Shown here: piece after piece, positions 43,639 to 52,418 of the stretch
How positions within the stretch are numbered: the first letter of the stretch is position 1
How the letters are laid out: the number at the start of each line of letters is the position of its first letter
From: an uncultured Lachnospiraceae bacterium
GTDB lineage: Bacteria > Bacillota > Clostridia > Lachnospirales > Lachnospiraceae
Direction of reading: 5' to 3'
Length of the DNA: 64,000 nucleotides
NCBI GenBank assembly: GCA_947567595.1
Contig: CANOMQ010000003.1
Coordinates: forward strand, 1-64,000
Translations under genes and position numbers: made by a program
Notes under the pieces: model-generated
Seen by the model: only the letters and a program-made list of their open reading frames with translations
Database searches by the model: none
Told to the model about the DNA's origin: nothing

Positions 43639-44282
43639 CAGCCCACATCCTTTTCCTTTCCTGCCCGGTCGCTGATTTCCACAATCGCCTGATTGACATC
43701 GCGCTCGTAATTGCGCATTTCCACCTCAAGCGGCGTCGGATCATCACCCATTCGCTTCCCGCCAATGTGATTGTAAAACGTGACAATTCCCACCGTAAGC
43801 CCAATTGAATAGGAAACCTCCAGCGCGGTACACCCGTCCGAGGTCTGCCCCGTCACAAGCTCATAAATCCGCCCGAACACGTCCGCAATCCCGATGTCAT
43901 TGTGATACGCCATAATGGTAAAGCCCGAGCCAAAAAAGCAGATTAACGCCACCAGCGCCACCTTCACCCACTCGGCAAAGCCCTTTTTGTCCGCCTGCGT
44001 GTCCTTCTGAAAAGAAGCCTTTTCGATGATAATGTCCGTCTCCCCAATGCTCTCAACCGTGATACCGGGATTAAGCTTTGTAAGCTCCTCAATCACCTTC
44101 ATGATACTGATAACGACCCTTGGCGCGCTGTCCTTTTTAAATTTGTGGATTTTAAGCGCCTGCGCCTTCGCGCGCACCGTCTCGTCCTCACAGTAGACGC
44201 TTGCCACATCTGCGAGCGAAACATCACTCTGGTTCGTCTCCACATTCTGCTTCGCCATTACATACAACACTACATTTGCCAT
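43638..44282 (-). CDS. spoVAA: Stage V sporulation protein AA
   Basis: A 214-aa protein with a soluble N-terminal domain (residues 1-110) and two membrane helices (about 120-140 and 170-190). It ends with the conserved DPTPLEVEMRNYERDVNQ segment characteristic of SpoVAA. First gene of the unit. An SD (AGGAGGG) lies about 15 nt before the ATG, further than usual, and a hairpin (44287-44329) would bury it, so translation may be regulated; a later start such as ATG at codon 9 is possible. Confidence 0.9.
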   Translation of the reverse strand: MANVVLYVMAKQNVETNQSDVSLADVASVYCEDETVRAKAQALKIHKFKKDSAPRVVISIMKVIEELTKLNPGITVESIGETDIIIEKASFQKDTQADKKGFAEWVKVALVALICFFGSGFTIMAYHNDIGIADVFGRIYELVTGQTSDGCTALEVSYSIGLTVGIVTFYNHIGGKRMGDDPTPLEVEMRNYERDVNQAIVEISDRAGKEKDVG

Positions 44283-44286
44283 AAAA

Positions 44287-44329
44287 AATAACCACGTCCC
44301 TCCTGCTGTTCACAGTATACATGGTTATT
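44287..44329 (-). promoter_or_regulatory. Leader hairpin covering the spoVAA ribosome-binding site
   Basis: Eight-bp arms AATAACCA and TGGTTATT enclose 27 nt that include the SD AGGAGGG. Pairing would hide the SD. The loop is large, so the effect may be weak. Confidence 0.3.
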
Positions 44330-44348
44330 CTTTACAAAATTTTTTTCT

Positions 44349-45824
44349 TTATACAATAATCTTTATCCATTCAAGCTTCCCGTTTTTGCCCGCCCCGTGG
44401 ATATGCCTGCCTTTTTTGCGAAAATCCTCGATATACGCCCAAGCCTCGGGGCTAATCATTTCCCCCGGATAAAGAACCGGGATTCCCGGCGGATACGGCG
44501 CAAGCACCTGCCCCGAAATTTTTCCTATCGCGTCTGCCCAAGAAACCTCCTTTTTTGCGGAAAAATATGCCTGTCTTGGCGTAATGCACTGCTTGGGAAG
44601 TCCCGGAAAATGCACCCGTTCCATTATGACACGCGTGTCATTTTCTCCCCCCTGACCGCGATACGCCGCGCCAATTTCCGCACACGCCCCGACCAGCCGT
44701 TCCAAGTCCTGCGCCTCATTTGCATACGTCACAATCGCAAGCACATTCTCGTGATCGGAAAGCTCCACATTGACGCCATACGTTTCAAAAAGCAGCTCAT
44801 CCAGCGCAAAGCCCGAAAGCCCAAGACCGCGCGCCGAAATCACAAGCCTTGTCTCATCAAACACGCACCCGTCCGCTTTCCCAAAGCAGCGAAAACCCAC
44901 AATTCCGTTGATACGGCTGCGCGCGCTTTCCGCAAGCCCTGCCGCCTTTTCGTACATACATTCGCCATGCATTGCCAGCTCATACCGCGCACAGTCAAGC
45001 GAAATCATCAAGAGATAGCTCGGGCTTGTGCTCTGTACCAAATGCAGGTTTTGTGCCACCCGAGAAAGCACCTCGCTCCTCACACCATGATTTTTGATGT
45101 GCAGCACGGAGCTTTGCGTCAGCGCGCCCGTCACCTTATGCATACTCTGCACGCAGATGTCCGCCCCGCACTGCAAAGCGCCCCTCCTCCTGTCCGCCGC
45201 GGCTTCCCCGTCAAAGTACAGATGACCTCCATGCGCCTCGTCAACCAAAAGCAATGCATTATTTTCATGACAGATTTCCGCAATTTCCCGCAAATTCGAG
45301 CAAATCCCATAATACGTCGGGCTCACCAAAAAAAGCGCGGTACAGTGCGGGTGCTCCCGAAAAAGTGCACGCACCCCCTCCGGCGCAATCTCCCCCTGAA
45401 TGCCCCAGTCCGCAATCGTGCTTGGCATGACATACACAGGCACTGCCCCCGAGAGCACAAGCCCCATCATCGCGGATTTATGAGCATTTCTTGCCACCAT
45501 AATCTCCTGCCCCTCAAACGCCGCGCTTAAAATCATCGCCTCATTCCCACAGGTTGTCCCGTTTACAAGAAAAAAACTCTCGTCCGCTCCGTAAAGGTCA
45601 CTTAAAAGCTTCTGCGCCTCTTCAATCGCACCCCCCGGCGCGTGCAAATCATCGGTAAGCGGCGTCTCTGTCACATCATACGAAAAAATCAGGTCTCCCG
45701 TATTCTTTGTCCAGCGGCTGCTAATCCCGCGGTTTAAGCGGTGTCCCGGTATCCGAAAGTAAGCGGGCTTTGTATCAATCAAATCCTCTACCGCGTCAAG
45801 CAGCGGCGTCCTGTTCTGCTCCAT
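44349..45824 (-). CDS. Orn/Lys/Arg decarboxylase-family PLP enzyme
   Basis: A 491-aa fold-type I PLP enzyme of the short, Firmicute SpeA-like group. Markers are FRIPGHRLNRG near the N-terminus, LVNGTTCGN, VDEAHGGHLYF (PLP Asp), and SMHKVTGALTQ with the Schiff-base Lys. The C-terminal domain contains YPPGIPVLYPGE. Relatives decarboxylate arginine, lysine or ornithine to make polyamines; the exact substrate is unclear. The start is uncertain between ATG 45824 (MEQNRTPLLDA, usual family start) and ATG 45836. It stands alone, between spoVA and the divergent PHP gene. Confidence 0.88.
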   Translation of the reverse strand: MEQNRTPLLDAVEDLIDTKPAYFRIPGHRLNRGISSRWTKNTGDLIFSYDVTETPLTDDLHAPGGAIEEAQKLLSDLYGADESFFLVNGTTCGNEAMILSAAFEGQEIMVARNAHKSAMMGLVLSGAVPVYVMPSTIADWGIQGEIAPEGVRALFREHPHCTALFLVSPTYYGICSNLREIAEICHENNALLLVDEAHGGHLYFDGEAAADRRRGALQCGADICVQSMHKVTGALTQSSVLHIKNHGVRSEVLSRVAQNLHLVQSTSPSYLLMISLDCARYELAMHGECMYEKAAGLAESARSRINGIVGFRCFGKADGCVFDETRLVISARGLGLSGFALDELLFETYGVNVELSDHENVLAIVTYANEAQDLERLVGACAEIGAAYRGQGGENDTRVIMERVHFPGLPKQCITPRQAYFSAKKEVSWADAIGKISGQVLAPYPPGIPVLYPGEMISPEAWAYIEDFRKKGRHIHGAGKNGKLEWIKIIV

Positions 45825-45978
45825 TTCAATGACCATACTCCCTTCACAGCCTGTAAATATATCCTTACACGCCTTTTGAAACGACAAATTTTACGCTTCC
45901 AAAAAAATTTTACCCATATTATAACATTTTATGATAAAATAGTAAAAGATTATTTTGATAGAAAGGAATACAAGCAAG

Positions 45979-46782
45979 ATGTCATACATTTACGAAACCC
46001 ACCTCCACACCGCCACAGCCAGCAAATGCGCCGTAAGCACCGGCGACGAATACATTGCCTACTACAAAAGCCTCGGCTTTCACGGTATCTTTATCACTGA
46101 CCACTTTTTCAACGGCAATTGCTGTGTCCCGAAAAACCTGCCGTGGGAGGAGCGCATTGCAATCTTCTGTCAGGGATATGAGGACGCGAAACGCGAAGGA
46201 GACAGGCTTGGTCTTGACGTGTTTTTTGCGTGGGAAGCACGCTTTTTTGGCGATGAATTTCTCGTCTACGGACTGGACAAGGACTGGCTCTTAAAGCATC
46301 CCGAACTGATGACATGGAACCACATTACCCATTATCAGAAAATCAAGGCAGAGGGCGGGCTTGTCGTACAGGCACACCCGTTCCGGGAACGTGGCTATCT
46401 CTCCGAGGTATACGTCCACCCCTATCAGTGCGACGCCTTCGAGGTTGCAAACGCCGGAAATCCCCACGAACAAAACCGCATGGCATACCGCTACGCCAAA
46501 GAGCACGGCATTACCATGACCGCAGGCTCCGACATGCACAAGGTCGGCGTCACCGAAAATAACTGCGTCTATGGCATGTGCTTCGATACCCCACTAAAAT
46601 CCGCCGCAGACTATGCTGACCGCATCAAAAACGGACAGGGGTTTTCGCTTCACGTTCCCCCCAAACACCTTGAATGGAAGGACGGTACCACAAACCACCT
46701 GCCCGTATTCCTTTTTGATAGAAACAACCAACCACACGACACAAACAGCGTTGAGGATATTTTTACTCAGCAGTTACATTAG
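45979..46782 (+). CDS. PHP-domain metal-dependent phosphoesterase
   Basis: A 267-aa protein of the polymerase/histidinol phosphatase superfamily. The first motif is YETHLHTATASK. Further metal-ligand motifs are ITDHFFNG, VVQAHPFRE (His) and MTAGSDMHK (Asp-His). It is probably a phosphatase or nuclease on small phosphoesters; the substrate is unknown. ATG 45979 is supported by SD GAAAGGA; an upstream ATG (45955) is not. Its 3' end overlaps the convergent DUF6033 gene by 20 bp. Confidence 0.88.
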   Translation: MSYIYETHLHTATASKCAVSTGDEYIAYYKSLGFHGIFITDHFFNGNCCVPKNLPWEERIAIFCQGYEDAKREGDRLGLDVFFAWEARFFGDEFLVYGLDKDWLLKHPELMTWNHITHYQKIKAEGGLVVQAHPFRERGYLSEVYVHPYQCDAFEVANAGNPHEQNRMAYRYAKEHGITMTAGSDMHKVGVTENNCVYGMCFDTPLKSAADYADRIKNGQGFSLHVPPKHLEWKDGTTNHLPVFLFDRNNQPHDTNSVEDIFTQQLH

Positions 46783-47617
46783 CTGCTGCATTGACACCGT
46801 TGTTTACAATATCTTCCTCTTTAATCGTAATCTTATTGTCTGTCTGCTGTGTCGGATGAAGCTTTTCCTTGATTGCCGCAATCAAGCCCTCAAGAGAGTC
46901 CGCCTCGATTTTCTCCGTCTCCTGCTTCTCTTCCTTCTTCTCCTGCTCCTTGCGAGCCGCGCGCTGCTCCTCGATGCGCTCCTTCTGCGTCTTTGCAGTG
47001 CTCTTGCTGTTCTCTGCCATATCCTTTAAGAGCTTCACCGCGTAGGTAACCTTTCCATCCGCGTCCATCGTAATCGAAAAGCCCTTAACCTTTTCTGCGT
47101 CCTCGCCAAGCTCCTCCTTAAGCGTCTCAGAAGCCTTGCCTGCATTGCTAAGAACAGACTCATACTGCTCCCTTACGGAGTCATCTGCCGCCATCTTCTC
47201 CAAAAGCTCAGGATTAATCAGAACGCTGTAATCCTTGTCTGTCAAGCTTGCATAGTAGTCCTGCTCCTCATCGGTTGACCACTCTGCCACGGAGATATTC
47301 ATGTTGCCATATTTCTTTCTCAGCTCTTCCAAAAGATTTTTTGCGTTGTCGCTAAGCTTAATGCCTTCCTGAATGCCATTTGAATCAAGTGCCTTGTACT
47401 TTCCTGTAGCCTTCGGCTTCTCATAGCCGGCCTTCGTGTTCACTGTGCCATGCTCGTAGGTATCCTTGTCCGCATTTGCCTGCTTGTTGTCTGCCGCCGC
47501 TTGCTGTGTCCTTGCATTCATTGCGTTCGCATACTGCTGTACTATGTCATTTCCTGTTGACCTGTTTGAATAAAGCCCTGTGTTATTGAGCAATGTGTTA
47601 TAATTGATTCCGTTCAT
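46763..47617 (-). CDS. DUF6033-type protein of unknown function
   Basis: A 284-aa soluble protein (MNGINYNTLLNNTGLYSN). The N-terminal about 75 residues are Asn/Gln/Ala-rich and look disordered. The middle (LSDNAKNLLEELRKKYGNMN to VTYAVKLLKDMAE) is folded and contains LINPELLEKMAADD. Then comes a Lys/Glu-rich coiled coil (KERIEEQRAARKEQEKKEEK) and a short helix-forming end. I recall this family as DUF6033, with no known role. A sigma-D-like promoter upstream suggests control with motility genes. It is encoded next to sigF but separated by 141 bp. Confidence 0.7.
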   Translation of the reverse strand: MNGINYNTLLNNTGLYSNRSTGNDIVQQYANAMNARTQQAAADNKQANADKDTYEHGTVNTKAGYEKPKATGKYKALDSNGIQEGIKLSDNAKNLLEELRKKYGNMNISVAEWSTDEEQDYYASLTDKDYSVLINPELLEKMAADDSVREQYESVLSNAGKASETLKEELGEDAEKVKGFSITMDADGKVTYAVKLLKDMAENSKSTAKTQKERIEEQRAARKEQEKKEEKQETEKIEADSLEGLIAAIKEKLHPTQQTDNKITIKEEDIVNNGVNAAANVTAE

Positions 47618-47633
47618 TTCAACCAACCTTTCC

Positions 47634-47651
47634 AAGAGCATCCGTGCTCTT
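47634..47651 (-). promoter_or_regulatory. Small leader hairpin before the DUF6033 gene
   Basis: Perfect 7-bp arms AAGAGCA/TGCTCTT with a 4-nt loop lie immediately upstream of the SD-like GGAAAGG. It may keep the ribosome site open or protect the 5' end. Confidence 0.4.
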
Positions 47652-47675
47652 TAAACATAATTCCTGTTACTCTGT

Positions 47676-47703
47676 TTATCGGCACGTTTGACAGCGTTAT
47701 TTA
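47676..47703 (-). promoter_or_regulatory. Candidate sigma-D (sigma-28) promoter of the DUF6033 gene
   Basis: On the minus strand, TAAA is followed after 16 bp by GCCGATAA, an exact match to the flagellar sigma-28 -10 element; the usual spacing is about 15. It lies about 60 bp upstream of the start codon. Confidence 0.55.
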
Positions 47704-47758
47704 CCCTTCCTTCAACATTAACACATTCTTTTATTTTTGTGTTCAAACACAGCCTCCT

Positions 47759-48475
47759 CTACACAACCGCAGCACTGCGAAGCCGCAGCAAAACCTTCTT
47801 CTCCAAGCGGCTCACCTGAACCTGACTCATGCCAAGACGCTGCGCCGTCTGCACCTGCGTCTTGTTCTCAAAAAAGCGCAGCCTGATTAATTCCCGCTCC
47901 CGCTCGTCAAGAAGCGTTAAAAGCCCCTCCACAAAAATCCGGTTCATCATTCTGTCATGGTCGCGCGTGCCGCCAATCGTGTCCAAAAGCAGCAGCTCAT
48001 TCCCGTCCGACTCATACATGGTCTTGTAAAGCGACTCCACCTCACGCCCCGCATCAAGCGCCAGCACAATATTCTCCACACTTAAGCCCGTCTTCTCCGA
48101 AAGCTCTATAAGCGTAGGCTCGCCGCCCCTTTCCTTAATAAGCTCCTGCCTTGCGCGCTGGATATGCACCGCGTTCTCCTTAATGCCGCGGCTTACCCGG
48201 AGCATTCCGTCGTCCCTTAAGAACCTGCGGATTTCCCCTAAAATAAGCGGCACGGCATACGTCGAAAAGCAGACGCCAAACTCCGTATCAAACTTTTCAA
48301 TTGCCTTCAAAAGCCCGATTGCCCCAATCTGGAACAAATCCTCCATATCACAGCCCGGACGCGACACAAAGCGCTTGAGCACATGGTGAATAAGCCCGAT
48401 ATTGTTTTGAAAAAGCAGCTCCTTCGCCGCACCTTCTCCCTCTTGTGCCCTCAAAAAAAGCTCCTTATCCTCCAT
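47759..48475 (-). CDS. sigF: RNA polymerase sporulation sigma factor SigF
   Basis: A 238-aa sigma-70-family protein, the first forespore-specific sigma factor. Region 2 is seen in DLFQIGAIGLLKAIEKFD and FSTYAVPLILGEIRRFLRDDG, region 3 in EKTGLSVENIVLAL, and the region 4 helix-turn-helix in KTQVQTAQRLGMSQVQVSRLEKK. It lies directly after spoIIAA and spoIIAB in the conserved spoIIA order, which separates it from the very similar SigG. SpoIIAB holds it inactive until SpoIIAA releases it. Confidence 0.96.
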   Translation of the reverse strand: MEDKELFLRAQEGEGAAKELLFQNNIGLIHHVLKRFVSRPGCDMEDLFQIGAIGLLKAIEKFDTEFGVCFSTYAVPLILGEIRRFLRDDGMLRVSRGIKENAVHIQRARQELIKERGGEPTLIELSEKTGLSVENIVLALDAGREVESLYKTMYESDGNELLLLDTIGGTRDHDRMMNRIFVEGLLTLLDERERELIRLRFFENKTQVQTAQRLGMSQVQVSRLEKKVLLRLRSAAVV

Positions 48476-48478
48476 AAG

Positions 48479-48940
48479 CTACTGCCTCTTGTCATATACC
48501 TTGAGACATTTTTCCATATGTACGACCGTTCCCATGTTCAAAGAGCTTGTCACAATCACCTTGTCCATAAACGCTTCCATAAAGGAAAATCCCATGCCGG
48601 AGCGCTCGTTTTCCAAGCCCGTCGTAAACATCGGCTGCATTGCCCGCTCCACGTCCTCAATCCCGACACCCGTGTCACAGATGTCAATCGACAAAAGACA
48701 CGCCTCCTTGCGCTCCCTCTTTAGCACGGCGTCCATAATCACGGTTCCGCCGCACTCCTTATACCCGTGTATAATGGCATTCGTCACCGCCTCCGACACG
48801 GCGGTCTTTACATCCTCAAGCTCGTCCACCGTGATATTCAAGCCCGCAATAAACGCCGCAGCCACCACCCTTGCAAGCGCCTCGTTTTCCGAGACAGCCT
48901 CAAACTCAAGCTTTATTTTGTTGATTACATTTCCTTCCAT
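48479..48940 (-). CDS. spoIIAB: Anti-sigma F factor and serine kinase
   Basis: A 153-aa GHKL kinase that binds and inhibits sigma F and phosphorylates SpoIIAA. The N box is SEAVTNAIIHGY, the G1 box is DICDTGVGI and the G2 region is RSGMGFSFMEAF. ATG 48940 (MEGNVINKIKLEF) is the start, with AGGAG and GAAGG upstream. The long upstream open frame overlaps spoIIAA and is not used. The gene ends 3 nt before sigF. Confidence 0.96.
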   Translation of the reverse strand: MEGNVINKIKLEFEAVSENEALARVVAAAFIAGLNITVDELEDVKTAVSEAVTNAIIHGYKECGGTVIMDAVLKRERKEACLLSIDICDTGVGIEDVERAMQPMFTTGLENERSGMGFSFMEAFMDKVIVTSSLNMGTVVHMEKCLKVYDKRQ

Positions 48941-48984
48941 AGCCCTTCGCTCCTCACCTTTCCCATTCATTTTTGCCGCTGCCC

Positions 48985-49299
48985 TTATAATACCTCGATA
49001 ATAGACGTCATTCCCGATGTCGTAAGCAGTCTTGTGATGCGCTCGTTTGCGTTCACCGCGTACACCTTTCCGCCAAAGCACGATATTTTCCGGTATCTGC
49101 CGATGATAATCCCAAGCCCGGAGCTGTCCATAAAGGTCGTATCCTCAAAGTCAAATACAATATTTTTCACTTTATCGTCCAGTATCATTTTATCCGCGCA
49201 CTCCCTGATTCCGGCTGCCTTGTGGTGGTCAACCTCCGCCGGCATCTTGATGCACAGATAGTTATCAATAATCGCATATTCCCTCGTTTTTGCTTCCAT
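48985..49299 (-). CDS. spoIIAA: Anti-anti-sigma F factor
   Basis: A 104-aa STAS-domain protein. The phosphorylated Ser lies in the conserved FMDSSGLGIIIGR loop. In its unphosphorylated state it frees sigma F from SpoIIAB, which starts the forespore programme. ATG 49299 has SD GGAGGA 7 nt upstream. First gene of the spoIIA operon; a terminator of the previous gene lies just upstream, so the operon has its own promoter, expected to be sigma H dependent. I could not identify that promoter with confidence. Confidence 0.95.
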   Translation of the reverse strand: MEAKTREYAIIDNYLCIKMPAEVDHHKAAGIRECADKMILDDKVKNIVFDFEDTTFMDSSGLGIIIGRYRKISCFGGKVYAVNANERITRLLTTSGMTSIIEVL

Positions 49300-49332
49300 C
49301 TGTCTGTCCTCCCTTCTTAATATCAAAAATGT

Positions 49333-49370
49333 CAAAAAGAGGACAAGCATCTTCGCCTGTCCTCTTTTGT
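49333..49370 (-). terminator. Terminator of the zinc-ribbon TPR gene
   Basis: On the minus strand, AAAAGAGGACA and TGTCCTCTTTTT pair around 13 nt and end in a T-run. It separates the TPR gene from the spoIIA operon. Confidence 0.8.
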
Positions 49371-49382
49371 CGTCAAATCCTT

Positions 49383-50774
49383 CTATTCGCCATTGATTTC
49401 CTTAATATAAGTCTGCGACTTCCTCGCCTTCTCCGTATTGGGAAACTGCTCAATCACCTGCTCGTAAATCTCCACCGCCTTATCCGTCTCGCCCTTCTTA
49501 TTATAGGAATTCCCCAAATTGTACAATGCCTCGCCGTTTTTCGGATTGTAGTCATACGCCCGTGCCAGATGCGTAATCGCCGTATCATAATCCTCCGACC
49601 GGAACGCCTCATACCCGACATTGTAGCTCTCCTTTGCCACAACAGGGCCAATGCCTTCCTTTACCGCCTGATAGAGATTGCGGAAGCTCTCTGACGCCTC
49701 ATTCGCCAAATAGTCCTGATCAATCTGCTCTAGTGCGTCCGCGATTACAAGCTCGTCCTGCGACTTGTTCATATACATCAGCGCAGCCTCGATTAAATCC
49801 GTGTTCGCCTCAATCGCCGCATTTGCCTCCTGCGCGGCGCTCAGGCTGTTTGTAAGATCCTTTTTTTCCTCCGTAAGCTGGGCAATCTGCGTGGAAAGCT
49901 CATTCACCTCCACGGTTTTCGCATCAAGCTGCTCGCTCACTTCCCTGTATTTTTCGTTTGCCGCACTGTTTACCTTCTGAATTTGCGAGGGCAGCAGCAA
50001 AAACCACGCGACACCCACGCCAAGCGCAATCCCGATGACAATATTCAAAACCGTCTGAAAGCCAGCCGCCTCCTTCTTCCCGACAGGCTGTATCACCGTC
50101 TCGTTTCCGCTTTGGTAGACAAGGGCGTCCTTTCGTCTCTTCGTCCGCTCCTCCTCCGTGGGCATCATTTCCTGCACTTCCTTTAAATAGCGCAGCGTAA
50201 TCGTATTGTTTGTGTCAATCCTAAGCGCCCGCTCCAGCTCCTTTTTCGCCTTGTCCCACTCCTGCGCATTGATGTACAAAAGCGCTAAAAGCTGCCTTGC
50301 CTGTACAAATTTCGGATTCATGGAAATGACCTTTTTTAGCTGTATCACTGCTAAATCCTGACCGTCCTGCTGACAGTAGGTGAGCGCCATATTATATTTC
50401 TTAATCGTCTGCTTATATGTATCAAGCCGCCCGGGATTGTTTTGCAGCATTCCGATATAGTCGTCCGCAATGTTTTTCTCACTGCGTGTATTTTTGCTCA
50501 TAATCCACTCGCTGAGCGCAGCCACCACCTCTCCGCGCTCAAAATACACAAGTCCCAAAAGGTTTCTTGCATCAATATGGTCTTTATTTAATTTCAGACA
50601 CTGCCGGAGGCTTGTCACAGCTCCCGACAAATCACGCACCTGCGCCTTTTCCAAGCCGTCATTGTAAAAACGGTTCGCAACATACATGATTTTTTTATAC
50701 AATCCTACATCTGCCCCGCAGCCGGTACAAAAGTCCTTCTCCGAAAGGAGACAGCCACATTTATAACAAAACAT
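49383..50774 (-). CDS. Membrane TPR protein with an N-terminal zinc ribbon
   Basis: A 463-aa protein. The N-terminus is a zinc ribbon with two CxxC-type pairs (FCYKCGCLL and FCTGCGADVG). Residues about 30-200 are TPR repeats (ARNLLGLVYFERGEVVAAL; ARQLLALLYINAQEWDKAK). One membrane helix follows at about 245-270 (VLNIVIGIALGVGVAWFLL), then a coiled coil (VNELSTQIAQLTEEKKDL). A second TPR block is at the C-terminus (GEALYNLGNSYNKKGETDKA). The two TPR blocks therefore face opposite sides of the membrane. Its function is unknown; a scaffold for envelope or division proteins is possible. ATG 50774 is preferred (SD GGAAGG). Confidence 0.82.
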   Translation of the reverse strand: MFCYKCGCLLSEKDFCTGCGADVGLYKKIMYVANRFYNDGLEKAQVRDLSGAVTSLRQCLKLNKDHIDARNLLGLVYFERGEVVAALSEWIMSKNTRSEKNIADDYIGMLQNNPGRLDTYKQTIKKYNMALTYCQQDGQDLAVIQLKKVISMNPKFVQARQLLALLYINAQEWDKAKKELERALRIDTNNTITLRYLKEVQEMMPTEEERTKRRKDALVYQSGNETVIQPVGKKEAAGFQTVLNIVIGIALGVGVAWFLLLPSQIQKVNSAANEKYREVSEQLDAKTVEVNELSTQIAQLTEEKKDLTNSLSAAQEANAAIEANTDLIEAALMYMNKSQDELVIADALEQIDQDYLANEASESFRNLYQAVKEGIGPVVAKESYNVGYEAFRSEDYDTAITHLARAYDYNPKNGEALYNLGNSYNKKGETDKAVEIYEQVIEQFPNTEKARKSQTYIKEINGE

Positions 50775-50810
50775 ACTACCTTCCATCCCATCTATTCCTC
50801 TTCGACCGAA

Positions 50811-50966
50811 TTATGCCATTGGCGTCTCCTCTACCGTTGCCTCTTTCACAAACTTCACAAGCACATCGGCTAAATCCGTTACGTCCTGATTATAAATCGC
50901 GTCCTCCACGTCCTCCATCTCGAGGCTTGGGTGAAATTTCTTCAATTCTTCCTCAAAATCTATCAT
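50811..50966 (-). CDS. Small acidic protein between folC and the TPR gene
   Basis: A 51-aa acidic protein (MIDFEEELKKFHPSLEMEDV; later TDLADVLVKFVKEATVEE) with no recognised family. Predicted to be helical. ATG 50966 has an SD-like AGAGGGG 9 nt upstream, and the gene lies 25 bp after folC on the same strand. Probably real and co-transcribed. Confidence 0.65.
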   Translation of the reverse strand: MIDFEEELKKFHPSLEMEDVEDAIYNQDVTDLADVLVKFVKEATVEETPMA

Positions 50967-50991
50967 AATAATAACCCCTCTTCCTCCATGA

Positions 50992-52323
50992 TTATCCTTT
51001 TTGTTTCTCCAGAAGCCTTCGCACCGCACCCGCAAGGTACAGGGAACCCACAATATAAATATCATGCACCAAGCCGGTTCTGTTCTTTAGGCAATACAAA
51101 ACTGCGTCCTCAATCTGTTCAAGCACCCGTATTTTTTTATCCGTGTAACGCCCAAACTGCTGCGCCAGCACATCAAGCCCTGCCCCGCGTTCGTTTGGAA
51201 TATGCGTCAGCACAAACTCCGTTACCATATCAAGACTGCAAAGCTGTTTAATCATCTGCTCATACTGCTTATCCCGCACAACGGAAAAAATCAACATGCA
51301 GCGCTCCAAGTCCGCAGTATTTTTAAGCGACTCCACAAATGCCTCGATTCCATCTTCATTGTGCGCGCCGTCTATATAGACACCGGGCAGTATTTCCTCC
51401 ATGCGTCCCTGCCAGCGCATCTTCCAAATGCCGTCCTTTACGCGCAGGCTGTCAAAGCCACACTCCTGCATCAACACCTCACATGCCCTTATCGCAAGCG
51501 CGGCGTTCTCCACCTGATACAGCGCGGAGGTGTTTATCAGTATTCTACCATAATCATAATACCGACTGGCAACGGAAAAATCAATGCATTTTTTCTTAAT
51601 TTCATTTATTTTATATTCCTTTTTCGACACGACATGACACTTACAGCCGCATTCCGACGCTTTTTTGATGAAAACGTCAAATGCCTCCTTTTTCCGCTCC
51701 AAAAATACGACAGGGACATCCGGCTTCATGATGCCTGCCTTTTCATACGCAATCTGCGCAACCGTATCCCCAAGATACGCCATATGATCCAAGCCGATTT
51801 CCGTAATGACGCAAAGCGCCGGGTGTTCAACTACATTTGTCGTATCAAGCCGTCCGCCAAGCCCTGTTTCGAGCACGCTGACCGCAACCCCTGCCTTTGC
51901 AAACAGATACATTCCCATAAAAAAAAGCCGCTCAAAATAAGTAGGCGCATAGTCCTTACCAAGTGCCTGATAGACGCCAATTTTCGCACAAAGCCAGTTA
52001 AATGCCTCCAAAAACGACTCCTCTGATACCATTTCCCCGTCAATCACAAAGCGCTCCCGCATTGTAATCAGATGCGGCGAGGTAAACATTCCCACATGAT
52101 ATCCGCTCTCCAAAAGCACCTGATTTAAAAATGCGCAGACAGAGCCCTTCCCGTTCGTTCCCGCCACATGTATTATTTTGCCAAGACGCTTCTCGTCAAT
52201 CTCATTTTGCACAAAGCGGTAAAAATCCTTCGTCTGCCCAAACGGATTTTTGGAGGTAAACAGGGGTACCTTTAACAAAAACTGCTCCGCCTCGCTGTAA
52301 TTTACGACCTTTGTCTCTATCAT
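50992..52323 (-). CDS. folC: Folylpolyglutamate synthase/dihydrofolate synthase
   Basis: A 443-aa Mur-ligase-family enzyme that adds glutamate to folates and may join dihydropteroate and glutamate. The P-loop is IHVAGTNGKGSVCAFL, followed by the substrate loop FTSPHLITMRERF. VLETGLGGRLDTTN and ITEIGLDHMAYLGDT complete the active site. ATG 52323 (MIETKVVNYSEAEQ) is preferred to the upstream ATG 52368 for its SD AAAGGGA. Length is normal. Confidence 0.95.
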   Translation of the reverse strand: MIETKVVNYSEAEQFLLKVPLFTSKNPFGQTKDFYRFVQNEIDEKRLGKIIHVAGTNGKGSVCAFLNQVLLESGYHVGMFTSPHLITMRERFVIDGEMVSEESFLEAFNWLCAKIGVYQALGKDYAPTYFERLFFMGMYLFAKAGVAVSVLETGLGGRLDTTNVVEHPALCVITEIGLDHMAYLGDTVAQIAYEKAGIMKPDVPVVFLERKKEAFDVFIKKASECGCKCHVVSKKEYKINEIKKKCIDFSVASRYYDYGRILINTSALYQVENAALAIRACEVLMQECGFDSLRVKDGIWKMRWQGRMEEILPGVYIDGAHNEDGIEAFVESLKNTADLERCMLIFSVVRDKQYEQMIKQLCSLDMVTEFVLTHIPNERGAGLDVLAQQFGRYTDKKIRVLEQIEDAVLYCLKNRTGLVHDIYIVGSLYLAGAVRRLLEKQKG

Positions 52324-52418
52324 GCCATAATCCCTTTTATATATAAGAGTCTGCACTCGGCTGTGCATAAAACGGTTCGCAGCGCCCTAAGCACTGCGAA
52401 CCAATATGTATCATGCTC

